DNA from: JACKAQ01 sp965227145
Lineage (GTDB): Bacteria; Calditrichota; Calditrichia; RBG-13-44-9; J075
Assembly: GCA_965227145.1 (NCBI GenBank)
Contig: OZ245730.1
Coordinates: forward strand, 2,852,001-2,916,000
Direction: 5' to 3'
DNA length: 64,000 nt
Position numbers and translations under genes: made by a program. Positions 9,067 through 18,015 of this stretch are shown in pieces; within the stretch, counting starts at the first letter, position 1; each line of letters begins with the position of its first letter. The notes beneath the pieces were generated by a model, which saw only the letters and a program-made list of their open reading frames with translations, did not search any database and was not told the DNA's origin.

Positions 9067-9705
9067 ATGAGTAAATTCAATCAAATAATCTATATTAAAA
9101 CTATTTCATTTATTACTGCTGTCGGTATTGCAGTATTTGGAATTTTCTTTGAGTTCAATCAGGTATTGTTTTTTCTGGCAATAGTTTCTGTAATTCTCTC
9201 TTTCACCTTGGATTTTTATACAGTTTTTTTTACCAGGAATTATAGATTGAAGACGAATACTAATGATCTCTTTAACCATAAATTTATTGTAAGTCCAATA
9301 GATTTAATCATTAAAACAATTCCAATAATACTACTTTTTACTGGTTTGAAAGATATTTATCACTACTCATTTGTAATTTTTTCGTTAGCAATTATTGTGA
9401 ATTTGATTGTGTTTTTCCTTAGAAAATTATTAATAATCGACAATATTATTATTTCTGATAAATATATCAGAGTAAATCAAGAAGAGATAACATTTATTAC
9501 CATTGAAGAAATCACATCTATTCAATATAACGGTCTATTCAATAGCCTTACTTTTTTCAAGAAAAATTCAAAAAGACTTGGTGACATCAGTTTATCCAAA
9601 TTTGTAAATGAGGATCAGGAACGGATTAAAAGAAGGATTAATGAATTGGCTAAAACTAATCAAATTGAGTTGAGTGATAATTTAGTACAATTTAATCTCC
9701 AGTAA
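9067..9705 (+). CDS. Membrane protein with PH-like C-terminal part
   Basis: 212 residues. Four membrane segments at about residues 8-32, 35-58, 75-95 and 98-120, then about 90 soluble residues in the order expected for a bacterial PH-type (bPH/YcxB-like) domain: a strand with IIISDKYIRV, then ITFITIEEITSIQYNG, and a terminal amphipathic helix. The domain call is from layout, not a profile match. The start is the only ATG, 6 bp after R', so leader sequence is minimal. Confidence 0.82.
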   Translation: MSKFNQIIYIKTISFITAVGIAVFGIFFEFNQVLFFLAIVSVILSFTLDFYTVFFTRNYRLKTNTNDLFNHKFIVSPIDLIIKTIPIILLFTGLKDIYHYSFVIFSLAIIVNLIVFFLRKLLIIDNIIISDKYIRVNQEEITFITIEEITSIQYNGLFNSLTFFKKNSKRLGDISLSKFVNEDQERIKRRINELAKTNQIELSDNLVQFNLQ

Positions 9706-9714
9706 GAAGGCTTG

Positions 9715-9844
9715 TCTAACTATCGGTTGTACCGGACGCAACCGCAGTGCTGTGCATTTGTTCTAAATTTTAGTTTGTGCAAATGGGTTGTAAAATTTCA
9801 GCAAATTCGGTGCAAGTGTTGCGCCGGTAAACCGTGTTGTTAGA
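9715..9844 (+). repeat. attC 13
   Basis: C/G stem, with CAGTGCTGTGCATT instead of the usual CAGGGCTGTGCTTT. Confidence 0.93.
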
Positions 9845-10177
9845 ATGCAAATTGAAAAAGGCTAAAAAGACAAAAACCGATTTTGGCTGTTGGGAAAACA
9901 TAAATTTGTATCTGTTTTGGTTTACCATTTTGTTGTAAATGTTCATTTTTTGGTGCCAGTTTCTACATGTCGTGTTTTTGCGTCGTTGGTTGCCAACGCG
10001 TGTTTTGTCGGCGGTGGTTGTTTGTGTGCAAGTTCGTTTGGTGCTGTTCTAACTGGCGGTTGTACCGGACGCAACCGCAGGGCTGTGCTTTCGTTCTAAA
10101 AAATATTTTGTGCAAATAAGTAAAATAAAATCAACCGGTTGTGTGCAAGTGTTTCGCCGGTAAACCTTTTTGTTAGG
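9840..10177 (+). mobile_element. Gene-less cassette family B with attC 14
   Basis: attC 10048..10177, mismatched stem (left CGCAAC, right GTTTCG). Family B frame open 9890..10099. Confidence 0.85.
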
Positions 10178-10187
10178 ATTTCTCATA

Positions 10188-10607
10188 ATGGACAAATCTG
10201 AACAAATAAAAGCCTGGCGTATTCGGTGGTTAACAATTTTATATGAATTAACACATATTGATGTTCAACGAAGATTATGGATTGATAATATTAATTCAAC
10301 TGTTATCGGCTCGTATAGTGAGGATATTTGTCAATACTTTGATGATCTAGCTATTGATGACAACTATAAATTTCAAATTATAGAAGGATATATAAGCGAA
10401 GTAGAATTAAATATTATCTTAGAATTTCACAAAAGGGTAGACAAGTATATTCCAGAAAACGAATCAGATCATGAAATATTAAACGATCCCATTTGGCAAG
10501 AGATAGTAGATTCAGGTTTATTATGTTGGTTAAAGTTAAAACATCACATTACAGATGAGGCTGAAAAAAAACTTATATACAAATTAGAAAATTCATTCTT
10601 TAATTAA
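10188..10607 (+). CDS. Soluble protein of unknown function
   Basis: 139 residues, no signal peptide or membrane segment, acidic and mostly helical (AWRIRWLTILYELTHID near the N-terminus). Size and character fit a cytosolic immunity-type or regulatory protein, but nothing specific is recognised. ATG at 10188 is the first inside the cassette. Confidence 0.8.
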   Translation: MDKSEQIKAWRIRWLTILYELTHIDVQRRLWIDNINSTVIGSYSEDICQYFDDLAIDDNYKFQIIEGYISEVELNIILEFHKRVDKYIPENESDHEILNDPIWQEIVDSGLLCWLKLKHHITDEAEKKLIYKLENSFFN

Positions 10608-10647
10608 ATTTTCATTTTTAGATCATTGTAAAACTTAGTTTTGCGCT

Positions 10648-10777
10648 CCTAACTTTCGGTTGTACCGGACGCAACCGCAGGGCTGTGCTTTTGGTCTAAG
10701 TTTTAGTTTGTGCAAAATAGTTGTAAAACATCAGCAAATTCGGTGCAAGTGTTGCGCCGGTAAACCTTTTTGTTAGA
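10648..10777 (+). repeat. attC 15
   Basis: C/G stem, R'' is CCTAAC, right end CCTTTTTGTTAGA. Confidence 0.93.
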
Positions 10778-11102
10778 ATGCAAATCGAAAAAGGCTAAAA
10801 AAACATTTTTGGCTGTTGGGAAAACATAAGTTTGTATCTGTTTTGGTTTACCAGTTTGTGGTAAACGTTCGTTTTTTGGTACCAGTTTCTACATGTCGTT
10901 TGTTTGCGTCGTTGGCTGCCAACGCGTGTTTTGTCTGCGGTGGTTGTTTGTGTGCAAGTTCGTTTTGTGCGGTTCTAACTTTCGGTTGTACCGGACGCAA
11001 CCGCAGGGCTGTGCTTTTGTTCTAAAAAATAATTGTGCAAATAAGTTTAATAAAATCAGCTAATTGTGGCGTAGTGTTGCGCCGGTAAACCGTGTAGTTA
11101 GA
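10773..11102 (+). mobile_element. Gene-less cassette family B with attC 16
   Basis: attC 10974..11102, C/G stem, right end GTGTAGTTAGA. Family B frame open 10816..11025. Confidence 0.85.
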
Positions 11103-11477
11103 TTCAGTTTTTTATTTTCCAAAAAGAAAAGACTCCAAAAAACGGAGCAATTGCCAACGCAGAAATAATATTTGAAAGACGTCCGCTTTCCGTAAGTGAA
11201 AGCTAATTTGCGGGATAAATATTTAAGAGTCGGTTTAATTTAGTGCCGGATTTTTGCAAGTTTATATTTTGGTTTTGTGGTCAACTGCGGGCTTCTGTAA
11301 AAATGTAAGTCAGTTGGCGGAGCTTTGAAAAATCAAAGTGTTGCGGTTCTAACTTTCGGTTGTACCGGACGCAACCGCAGGGCTGTGCTTTCGTTCTAAG
11401 TTTTAGGTTGTGCAAATCAGTTGTAAAATATCAGCAAATTGTGGCGTAGTGTTGCGCCGGTAAACCGTGTTGTTAGA
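11098..11477 (+). mobile_element. Gene-less cassette family A2 with attC 17
   Basis: attC 11348..11477, C/G stem. Family A head joined to the A2 tail (GTCAGTTGGCGGAGCTTTG near its end). Confidence 0.87.
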
Positions 11478-11496
11478 TTCATACAAAATTTAACAT

Positions 11497-11976
11497 ATGG
11501 AAATAAAAGCCAAAAAATCTACAATGATATTATCAGTTTTCATTGTTTTCTTTGGAGTTATGGGGGCTTATAGGGAGATAACTTTGGGCGAAGATGTGAT
11601 TTTTCCTTGGATGATAATTTTAGCAATTCCCCTTGAATTGGTTTTTGTTCTGTTTCTTTTGCCTACATTTCGTTTGTTTTTCTCTGAAAAAGGCATAAAG
11701 AGATATTGGAAAATTGGGATAGGCAGGTATATTCTTTGGGAGGAAAACCGGTATTCACTACAGTGGAACAATGTAACGAGTGTCTTTTCAGTTCTTCCAC
11801 TTTGGCTCCCTATAAAAATGATTGGAGTTGGTGGACGAACAAATCGTCGATATTTAGTATTTTTTGTTGGTACATATACAACCCAAAAAAAGGATGCGAT
11901 TATTTACATCGTAAACCATGTAAAAACAGAAGTAATAAGTAACGACGTTAAGAAAATAGTCAAAAAGTATAACTAA
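11497..11976 (+). CDS. Membrane protein, PH-like; relative of 37458 and 56058
   Basis: 159 residues. Two membrane segments at about 8-27 and 36-60, then a beta-rich soluble part (ILWEENRYSLQWNNVTSVFS, RRYLVFFVG) ending in a helix, in the order of a bacterial PH-type domain. Clearly homologous along its length to the 167-residue proteins at 37458 and 56058, but much more diverged from them than they are from each other. After the stop, about 180 bp contain an A2-type tail before the attC, as in its relatives. Confidence 0.84.
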   Translation: MEIKAKKSTMILSVFIVFFGVMGAYREITLGEDVIFPWMIILAIPLELVFVLFLLPTFRLFFSEKGIKRYWKIGIGRYILWEENRYSLQWNNVTSVFSVLPLWLPIKMIGVGGRTNRRYLVFFVGTYTTQKKDAIIYIVNHVKTEVISNDVKKIVKKYN

Positions 11977-12156
11977 TATAATGACACTCACTAAAAGTGA
12001 CAGCTTACTATCATAAGTTTTTTCTTTAAAAGAATATTAAAACACTGTTAAACGGTAAATTTGGGAGTGTTTATAATTCGATTTTGTGGTCAATTCTGCG
12101 CTGCAGGTTAAATGTAAGTCAGTTGGCGGAGCTTTGGAGAAACAAAGTGTTGCTTT

Positions 12157-12286
12157 TCTAACTTTCGGTTGTACCGGACGCAACCGCAGGGCTGTGCTTT
12201 TGTTCTAAATTTTAGTTTGTGCAAATGGGTTGTAAAATATCAGCAAATTCAGTGCAAGTGTTGCGCCGGTAAACCGTGTTGTTAGA
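12157..12286 (+). repeat. attC 18
   Basis: C/G stem. Preceded by an A2-like tail starting near 12060. Confidence 0.93.
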
Positions 12287-12304
12287 ATTTTTTAAGATAT
12301 TGAT

Positions 12305-12844
12305 ATGAATAAATATTTACTAGTGTTGTTTTTTTTATTAGGATATTCTTTTTGCTTTAATAATGATCCAAAAGACTTAATTACATATTATAAGAATAAT
12401 AAATTACTATTAGATAGTCTACCAAATGAGTTTACTAAAGTCCATCCATATCGTTCACTAATATTAGCAGAAATTTATAAACGAGAATATCGATTAAGAG
12501 CTATTTTTGAAAAATCAAATACTAGAAATCAACTTAAATTGCACGATATATATAAATGGAAAGGATCAAAAAAAGATTCAGTGCTAAGAAGTGATATATT
12601 GGAAATTACTGATTTAGCTAACAGATATATTCAACTAGATATTCTTTCACTAACGATTAACAATAATACAATTGATATAGGTATCAATAATAGAGAGTCA
12701 CTTTTAGTTTCCCGCGATACAATTTTTAATATAAATGAATATTATAAAAACTTTGGCAGCTATATCGATGGAAGTATATCCCAACTCGATTCAAACTTAT
12801 TTTATTATAAACTCAAAGAAGAAAAAAGAAGGGATTATAATTAA
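12305..12844 (+). CDS. Probable exported protein, unknown
   Basis: 179 residues with a hydrophobic N-terminus (residues 4-17) resembling a signal peptide. A Cys at 17 lacks a standard lipobox, so lipidation is doubtful. The mature region is polar and largely helical. No family recognised. The 72 bp after the stop resemble the end of the A1 tail (TTTTCGTGG, then TTTAGTGTTGCG). Confidence 0.8.
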   Translation: MNKYLLVLFFLLGYSFCFNNDPKDLITYYKNNKLLLDSLPNEFTKVHPYRSLILAEIYKREYRLRAIFEKSNTRNQLKLHDIYKWKGSKKDSVLRSDILEITDLANRYIQLDILSLTINNNTIDIGINNRESLLVSRDTIFNINEYYKNFGSYIDGSISQLDSNLFYYKLKEEKRRDYN

Positions 12845-12916
12845 ATTATTGATTACCTGTAAGTTTTGTGTGTGTTTTGCAACGTATTTTTTCGTGGTAA
12901 TCTTTAGTGTTGCGTT

Positions 12917-13046
12917 TCTAACTTCCGGTTGTACCGGACGCAACCGCAGGGCTGTGCTTTCGTTCTAAATTTTAGTTTGTGCAAATGGGTTGTAAAATAT
13001 CAGCAAATTGTGGCGTAGTGTTGCGCCGGTAAACCGTGTTGTTAGA
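12917..13046 (+). repeat. attC 19
   Basis: C/G stem. Confidence 0.93.
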
Positions 13047-13076
13047 TTTTATCTTTTATTTTCATAGGCTGTGGTA

Positions 13077-13754
13077 ATGAAATATAACGCTATAGAATTA
13101 ATTTTAATATTTTTAACATTTTTGATAAGCTTATTGACAAGTTCGGTAATCGATTTCCCTTATAATCTTATCCCTTTTATATTTTTATTAGCAATCATAA
13201 TCTGGCAAAAATTAAAAAAACTTAGTAAAAACCATAAACAAATAAATGAATCAATTGAAGTTTTTGAATATAAATGGATAAATACTAATATTTTATTTAC
13301 AATATTTTATTCCTTATATATCATATCACAATTTTTTACAAGTGATATCAATAATGTTAAGATATTATATTTTAGATATTTAGACTTCCTAATTTTAATT
13401 TCATTGTTTATTGTTTTTCATATTTTCACTATACTCTATCTATTCTTCATGATAGGAAATCGATGTCTGGCAATTAATAAAAATGGAATAATCGCAATTG
13501 ACAATGAATACAATAATAATAATATTCTACAGGTAGACTATCTTGATACTAATGATCTTCAAGATAAGTTGATTTTTACTTATGCAAACGGGAAAAAATA
13601 CTCTCTCAAATTGCTTTCAATACAGAAAGAACAACAAAAAGAGTTTATTGCTAAACTTATCGAAGAATTAAAACATAAAAAGTCTATAAAGCTCAATAAT
13701 TTCAACAAATTATTAAATCGTTATACGTTCAGCGAATCTAATAGTATTGATTAA
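13077..13754 (+). CDS. Membrane protein, first of three copies
   Basis: 225 residues. Four membrane segments at about 5-25, 28-44, 72-90 and 105-128, followed by about 95 soluble residues that begin CLAINKNGIIAI and end in a long helix, resembling a PH-type domain. Identical copies are at 55224 and, cut by the window end, at 63691. A GTG two codons upstream could also start it; ATG is preferred. Function unknown. Confidence 0.85.
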   Translation: MKYNAIELILIFLTFLISLLTSSVIDFPYNLIPFIFLLAIIIWQKLKKLSKNHKQINESIEVFEYKWINTNILFTIFYSLYIISQFFTSDINNVKILYFRYLDFLILISLFIVFHIFTILYLFFMIGNRCLAINKNGIIAIDNEYNNNNILQVDYLDTNDLQDKLIFTYANGKKYSLKLLSIQKEQQKEFIAKLIEELKHKKSIKLNNFNKLLNRYTFSESNSID

Positions 13755-13761
13755 TAAAATT

Positions 13762-13891
13762 TCTAACTTTCGGTTGTACCGGACGCAACCGCAGGGCTGT
13801 GCTTTTGTTCTAAATTTTAGGATGTGCAAATGAGTTGTAAAATATCAGCAAATTCGGTGCAAGTGTTGCGCCGGTAAACCGTGTTGTTAGA
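13762..13891 (+). repeat. attC 20
   Basis: C/G stem; differs from attC 93, which follows the identical gene at 55224. Confidence 0.93.
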
Positions 13892-13912
13892 CAAATTAAA
13901 GGAAATTACTGA

Positions 13913-14083
13913 ATGCAATTTTTAGATGTTTTGGTTCCTCTAGTCCCAGGTTTGTTACTATTGTTTAAACCCGAGATCTTTTTCAAAAACGCCAATGAGG
14001 AAAATCAGAAAAAGAAATCTAAAATTTTGGGATTCTTATTAATAGGTGCATCAGTAATCTTTTTTATTTCAAAAATATTGTAA
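13913..14083 (+). CDS. Small hydrophobic protein (56 aa)
   Basis: 56 residues with a possible Shine-Dalgarno AAAGGA about 9 bases before the ATG. Two hydrophobic stretches (residues 4-18 and 38-55) are separated by a charged stretch with several Lys and Asn, so a two-helix hairpin in the membrane is likely. It is the first gene of a two-gene cassette with 14136. Other small two-helix membrane proteins act as toxins, holins or subunits, but there is no sequence match to choose between these. Confidence 0.65.
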   Translation: MQFLDVLVPLVPGLLLLFKPEIFFKNANEENQKKKSKILGFLLIGASVIFFISKIL

Positions 14084-14135
14084 TGGTTGACAATCGTAAA
14101 GTCTTAGTAAATCTATCTTTTTGAGTGCATACAAT

Positions 14136-14657
14136 ATGAGTACTGATGAGAATCAACAGTTTAAACCGCATGAATTTATATTGTCTGATACGAATAATGT
14201 ACTCAAAACAACTATAAAATATATGATTATGATATTGGGCTTATCATTAGCGATTGGCAACATCGCAATTAACATACTTTATACTGATATTGAATTATTT
14301 TTGGAAACGGCTTATGGAATTATTATAGGCTTAGTGATTTTGTATTATGGGTATAATTTTACTTCAAACCACAAAAAAACTTACATCAGATTTGAGAAAG
14401 ATGGGGTTGATTGTTTTTGGAAAAAAGAAAGGGAAAATAGTGGTTATCAATCCTTGACGACCATCTTATTGGACAAAAGAGAACATGAGTCTCATTTTTT
14501 CAAATGGTCCGACATAAAAAAAATAGAATTGAACAACACGTCTTTAACTATAAAAACTCAATCAGATATAGATTATGAAATCCTTGTTAGTAAGATTTCT
14601 TACAGTGATAGACAAAAAATTAGATCGCTTATTCAATCCTCAAAACAGAATGTCTAA
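14136..14657 (+). CDS. Membrane protein with PH-like tail
   Basis: 173 residues. Two membrane segments at about residues 24-48 and 56-78, then a soluble region (YIRFEKDGVDCFW, FFKWSDIKKIELNNTSLTIK) ending in a helix, the layout of a bacterial PH-type domain. Second gene of its cassette, 52 bp after the small hydrophobic protein; the pair may be cotranscribed. The stop codon TAA is inside the attC core. A TTG five codons upstream is an alternative start. Confidence 0.8.
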   Translation: MSTDENQQFKPHEFILSDTNNVLKTTIKYMIMILGLSLAIGNIAINILYTDIELFLETAYGIIIGLVILYYGYNFTSNHKKTYIRFEKDGVDCFWKKERENSGYQSLTTILLDKREHESHFFKWSDIKKIELNNTSLTIKTQSDIDYEILVSKISYSDRQKIRSLIQSSKQNV

Positions 14658-14783
14658 CTTTCGGTTGTACCGGACGCAACCGCAGGGCTGCGAGTTTCGT
14701 TCTAAGTTTTAGTTTGTGCAAATAGGTTGTAAAATATCAGCTAATTCGGTGCAAGTGTTGCGCCGGTAAACCTTTTTGTTAGA
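14653..14783 (+). repeat. attC 21
   Basis: C/G stem with GCTGCGAGTTTCG centre and CCTTTTTG right end, so mosaic. Its CTAAC contains the stop of the preceding gene. Confidence 0.92.
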
Positions 14784-15154
14784 TTCGGTTTTGTGTTTTC
14801 AGAAAAGAAAAACTCCAAAAAATGGAGCAATTGCCAACGCCAAAATAATATTTAAAAAGATGTCCGTAAACGAAAGTGAAAGCTGATTTGACGAATAATA
14901 TTTAAGAGTCGGCTTTTCGTAAGTGAAAGGTTTTCAGTAGTTTATATTTTTGGTTGTTTGTAATTCAGTAAGTTTTGTGTGTTTTAGCGGCGTATTTTTT
15001 CGTGGTAAATTTAAGTGTTGCGGTTCTAACTATCGGTTGTACCGGACGCAACCGCAGGGCTGTGCTTTTGTTCTAAATTTTAGGTTGTGCAAATAAGTTT
15101 AATAAAATCAGCAAATTCGGTGCAAGTGTTTCGCCGGTAAACCTTTTCGTTAGA
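14779..15154 (+). mobile_element. Gene-less cassette family A1 with attC 22
   Basis: attC 15025..15154, mismatched stem, right end CCTTTTCGTTAGA. Body nearly the same as 50734. Confidence 0.87.
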
Positions 15155-15527
15155 TTCAGTTTTGTATTTTTTCAAAAAAGAAAAGACTTCAAAAAACAGA
15201 GTAATTGCCAACGCAGAAATGATATTTTAAAGACGTCCACGAACCAAATTGAAAGCTAATTTTCAGAATAAATATTTAAGAGTCGGTTTTACGTAAGTGA
15301 AAGGTTTTCAGTAGTTTATATTTTTGGTTGTTTGCAGTTTCGTAAGTTTTGTGTGTTTTTCGCTGTATTTTTTTCGTGGTAATTTTTAGTGTTGCGGTTC
15401 TAACTTTCGGTTGTACCGGACGCAACCGCAGGGCTGTGCTTTCGTTCTAAGTTTTAGTTTGTGCAAACAGTTGTAAAATATCAGCAAATTGTGGCGTAGT
15501 GTTGCGCCGGTAAACCGTGTTGTTAGC
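15150..15527 (+). mobile_element. Gene-less cassette family A1 with attC 23
   Basis: attC 15399..15527, C/G stem. Head variant with a weakened hairpin (CTTCAAAAAACAGAG); near-identical body at 49292. Confidence 0.87.
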
Positions 15528-15540
15528 AGGAAAAGCTTAA

Positions 15541-16302
15541 ATGGAACCTGATTTTTCTAAATATTCACTATTAGAATTGAATGAAAGTTTAAGATCGATA
15601 AATAAAGAAAAATATCCAGGTACTTATAATCGATTAATAAATGAATTAAAATATCGATATGGGGATCCAGTCAGTAACAATGACATTTTCATCCATGAAT
15701 CATTTGATCAGTCAAAACAATTAAATAAATTTGGTATGAGCCTTACAGTTATAAAAAAAGAGCAAAATCAGTTTTTGATAATTCTACTGTTTATACCAAT
15801 AATGTTTGGGGCTTTCTTGTTTTCGTTTTTTATTACAGGCTTTCTTTTTGGAGAGATTATTCCAAAAGGATGGTTATATATTTCGCTTTTAATTACAATG
15901 ATTTTAATAGTTTATATAAAATCATTTCTGTTTAGAATAAGTACTGATGAAATTGGGCATATTGTTATTTATGAAGACCATATAACATTTAACGAGAATA
16001 CAGCTGAAATAAATATTCCTTACAATACAATAAAAAAAACAATAATTACATACAATGACAATAAATTTTGGAAAACTAAATCTAAACTCAATGATAAAAT
16101 AAAAACATTTATAAAATATCAGATACATGGTTTTATATATCCCTTTTATTATCATAATTCAGTTGGAGACATTGTATTAGACGATAGATCATATCAGATA
16201 CGCGTAATAAATGAACAGGATAAAAAATCATTACATCAATTAAAAGACTTTTTATCAACATATAATGTGAGTGTTACAATCAGGAATGATTTCTTTTATT
16301 AA
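15541..16302 (+). CDS. Membrane protein with YSxxEL helical N-terminus
   Basis: 253 residues. The N-terminal 40 residues (FSKYSLLELNESLRSINKEK and following) match the pattern at the start of the gene at 30536. Two membrane segments follow at about 78-105 and 109-128, then a C-terminal beta-rich region ending in a helix, PH-like in layout. Probably an inner-membrane protein of unknown role. ATG directly follows the attC by 13 bp. Confidence 0.84.
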   Translation: MEPDFSKYSLLELNESLRSINKEKYPGTYNRLINELKYRYGDPVSNNDIFIHESFDQSKQLNKFGMSLTVIKKEQNQFLIILLFIPIMFGAFLFSFFITGFLFGEIIPKGWLYISLLITMILIVYIKSFLFRISTDEIGHIVIYEDHITFNENTAEINIPYNTIKKTIITYNDNKFWKTKSKLNDKIKTFIKYQIHGFIYPFYYHNSVGDIVLDDRSYQIRVINEQDKKSLHQLKDFLSTYNVSVTIRNDFFY

Positions 16303-16327
16303 AAAATCAATTTGTCTAAAAGGGTGT

Positions 16328-16457
16328 GCTAACTTCCGGTTGTACCGGACGCAACCGCAGGGCTGTGCTTTTGTTCTAAGTTTTAGTTTGTGCAAATGGG
16401 TTGTAAAATATTAGCAAATTCGTTGCAAGTGTTGCGCCGGTAAACCGTGTTGTTAGC
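16328..16457 (+). repeat. attC 24
   Basis: C/G stem; R'' is GCTAAC and R' is GTTAGC. Confidence 0.93.
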
Positions 16458-16490
16458 AAGCTTTAAATAAAGTTAAACAAGGAATTTTAA

Positions 16491-17885
16491 ATGAGATATT
16501 TCTTCCTTTTTATAATAGTTTTACTAAGTGGTTGTTCACCAAAATACCTTGAATTAACTCCTTCTGCTGAACCTTTAAATAAATGGGATTACCCCGATGG
16601 CTTGAGCTCACAAAATATAATTTTTCATAATGCTGAAGGTATTCAGGTTAGAGATTATAGTATTAGAATAGATCTTGGAAATACAACAGAAGTTTTAGTA
16701 GTAAGATACGATATGGAGGCTAATAACGATTCATATAGTAAAATCATATCAGATATTTATCCAAGTAAAGAATTTATAAAGGGCCCACAAATAGACTTAC
16801 CTGAGCCATCTGCTACTTTTCTAGTCGACATATCCGAACTTAAAGGATATAAAACAGAAGCTGTAATTGCTGTTGTACCTCATTATCAAAAGGGTTTAAT
16901 TGCCATTGCTTTTTCTGGAAGTAATTATACAGAGCCAGAGTTTCTTAATGAATTCATATCTTCAATTGCTTTTAAAGGAGTCCCTAAAAACATAATTATG
17001 GAATCCTTTCCGGATAGTATTAGTTTTTTAGATTTTAAATTCAAAAGGAATGAACATTGCTCTTGGATGGGTCCAAGGAACCTAGAGTGTTATCCAAATG
17101 GGCAAATGAACTGGTCAATACATAGCTCACTAGAAAATGCCCAAAAATCGGCTGATTTACAGTTACATCAAACCTTATCAAATGATGTCAAAATATTAAG
17201 AGATGATTCAATAAAAGTAACATTTGTTGGCAAGAATACAATAGCTCGTCGTGTAAAACTAAAAGTTTCATATCCAGTTTTACCTTTTATGACCCAGTCT
17301 GACATTTTGTACGCATATTATATTGTTACAAACATAGACAACGAGTATATACACTGGGTCGGAAGTTTTTTTGAAGATCAATGTTATCCTGGAAATTTAG
17401 CACCACTTTTTTATGAGGTTATGAATTATTCAGAGCCTACTCACCAGAGAATCTTTGGTAAGGGGGAGTTTCCGAGTGTAGACAGTATAAAATCAGTATT
17501 GAGTAAAAAGAACAAATCTATCGTATCGATTAGCAAACAATCTATCAGTAAATCATCCTTTATGGTCAATATTAGCTATGATGAAAAAAATGAACCATTT
17601 AAACTTTTTGTTAATGTTAAAAACGAACAAAATCAATCTTTAGATTCAGTTTGTGATTTCAAAGAAAAGCTATCTAAAATAAATGAAAATGAAGCTTCGC
17701 TAATATTAGATCATCTAGATAAATCAAAATATATTGTTACATACACAAGACCGGAATCATTTAATGAAAAAGAATGGCAAATTATGGATTCATTTTATAT
17801 GTACTTGATAGAAAATTTTGATGGAATCAGACAGATTGATCATGCTGGATTTTACGATAACAAAAAAATGCTACTTCGCATGTAG
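16491..17885 (+). CDS. Large lipoprotein, unknown
   Basis: 464 residues, the longest cassette protein in the window. Lipoprotein signal with LLSGC and the lipidated Cys at residue 15. The remainder appears to be two regions: about 25-170 (ending near EFLNEFISSIAFKG) and about 175-320 containing HCSWMGPRNLECYPNG, followed by a C-terminal part. A Shine-Dalgarno-like AAGGAA precedes the ATG. No family recognised. It is followed by a foreign attC, so the cassette came from a different attC lineage. Confidence 0.86.
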   Translation: MRYFFLFIIVLLSGCSPKYLELTPSAEPLNKWDYPDGLSSQNIIFHNAEGIQVRDYSIRIDLGNTTEVLVVRYDMEANNDSYSKIISDIYPSKEFIKGPQIDLPEPSATFLVDISELKGYKTEAVIAVVPHYQKGLIAIAFSGSNYTEPEFLNEFISSIAFKGVPKNIIMESFPDSISFLDFKFKRNEHCSWMGPRNLECYPNGQMNWSIHSSLENAQKSADLQLHQTLSNDVKILRDDSIKVTFVGKNTIARRVKLKVSYPVLPFMTQSDILYAYYIVTNIDNEYIHWVGSFFEDQCYPGNLAPLFYEVMNYSEPTHQRIFGKGEFPSVDSIKSVLSKKNKSIVSISKQSISKSSFMVNISYDEKNEPFKLFVNVKNEQNQSLDSVCDFKEKLSKINENEASLILDHLDKSKYIVTYTRPESFNEKEWQIMDSFYMYLIENFDGIRQIDHAGFYDNKKMLLRM

Positions 17886-17888
17886 CTT

Positions 17889-17991
17889 GCTAACAAACGT
17901 ATTAAGGTGACGCTATATAGCGCGACTATGATTCGTAAAATGCATCGGTAGTTTTAAGCTTTGTCAGGCGCACCTTATACTAAAAGTTAGG
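17889..17991 (+). repeat. attC 25, foreign type (103 bp)
   Basis: GCTAAC left, GTTAGG right. The arms pair (ACGTATTAAGGTGACGC against GGCGCACCTTATACTAAAA) but share no sequence with the resident family or with attC 7. Confidence 0.87.
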
Positions 17992-18015
17992 AAATAAAAA
18001 ATACGATTAAGTAGA

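Noticed and set aside
9840..10047. Degenerate attC sites inside the gene-less bodies
   Set aside because: The GCCAACGC and GCGGTGGTTG stretches recall Vibrio-type sites, but there is no paired CTAAC/GTTAG core within the bodies.
12841..12916. Promoter in the A1 tail upstream of attC
   Set aside because: TAAAAT and TTGTGT-like hexamers occur, but the spacing is wrong and the region is highly T/G repetitive, so no promoter can be supported from sequence alone.
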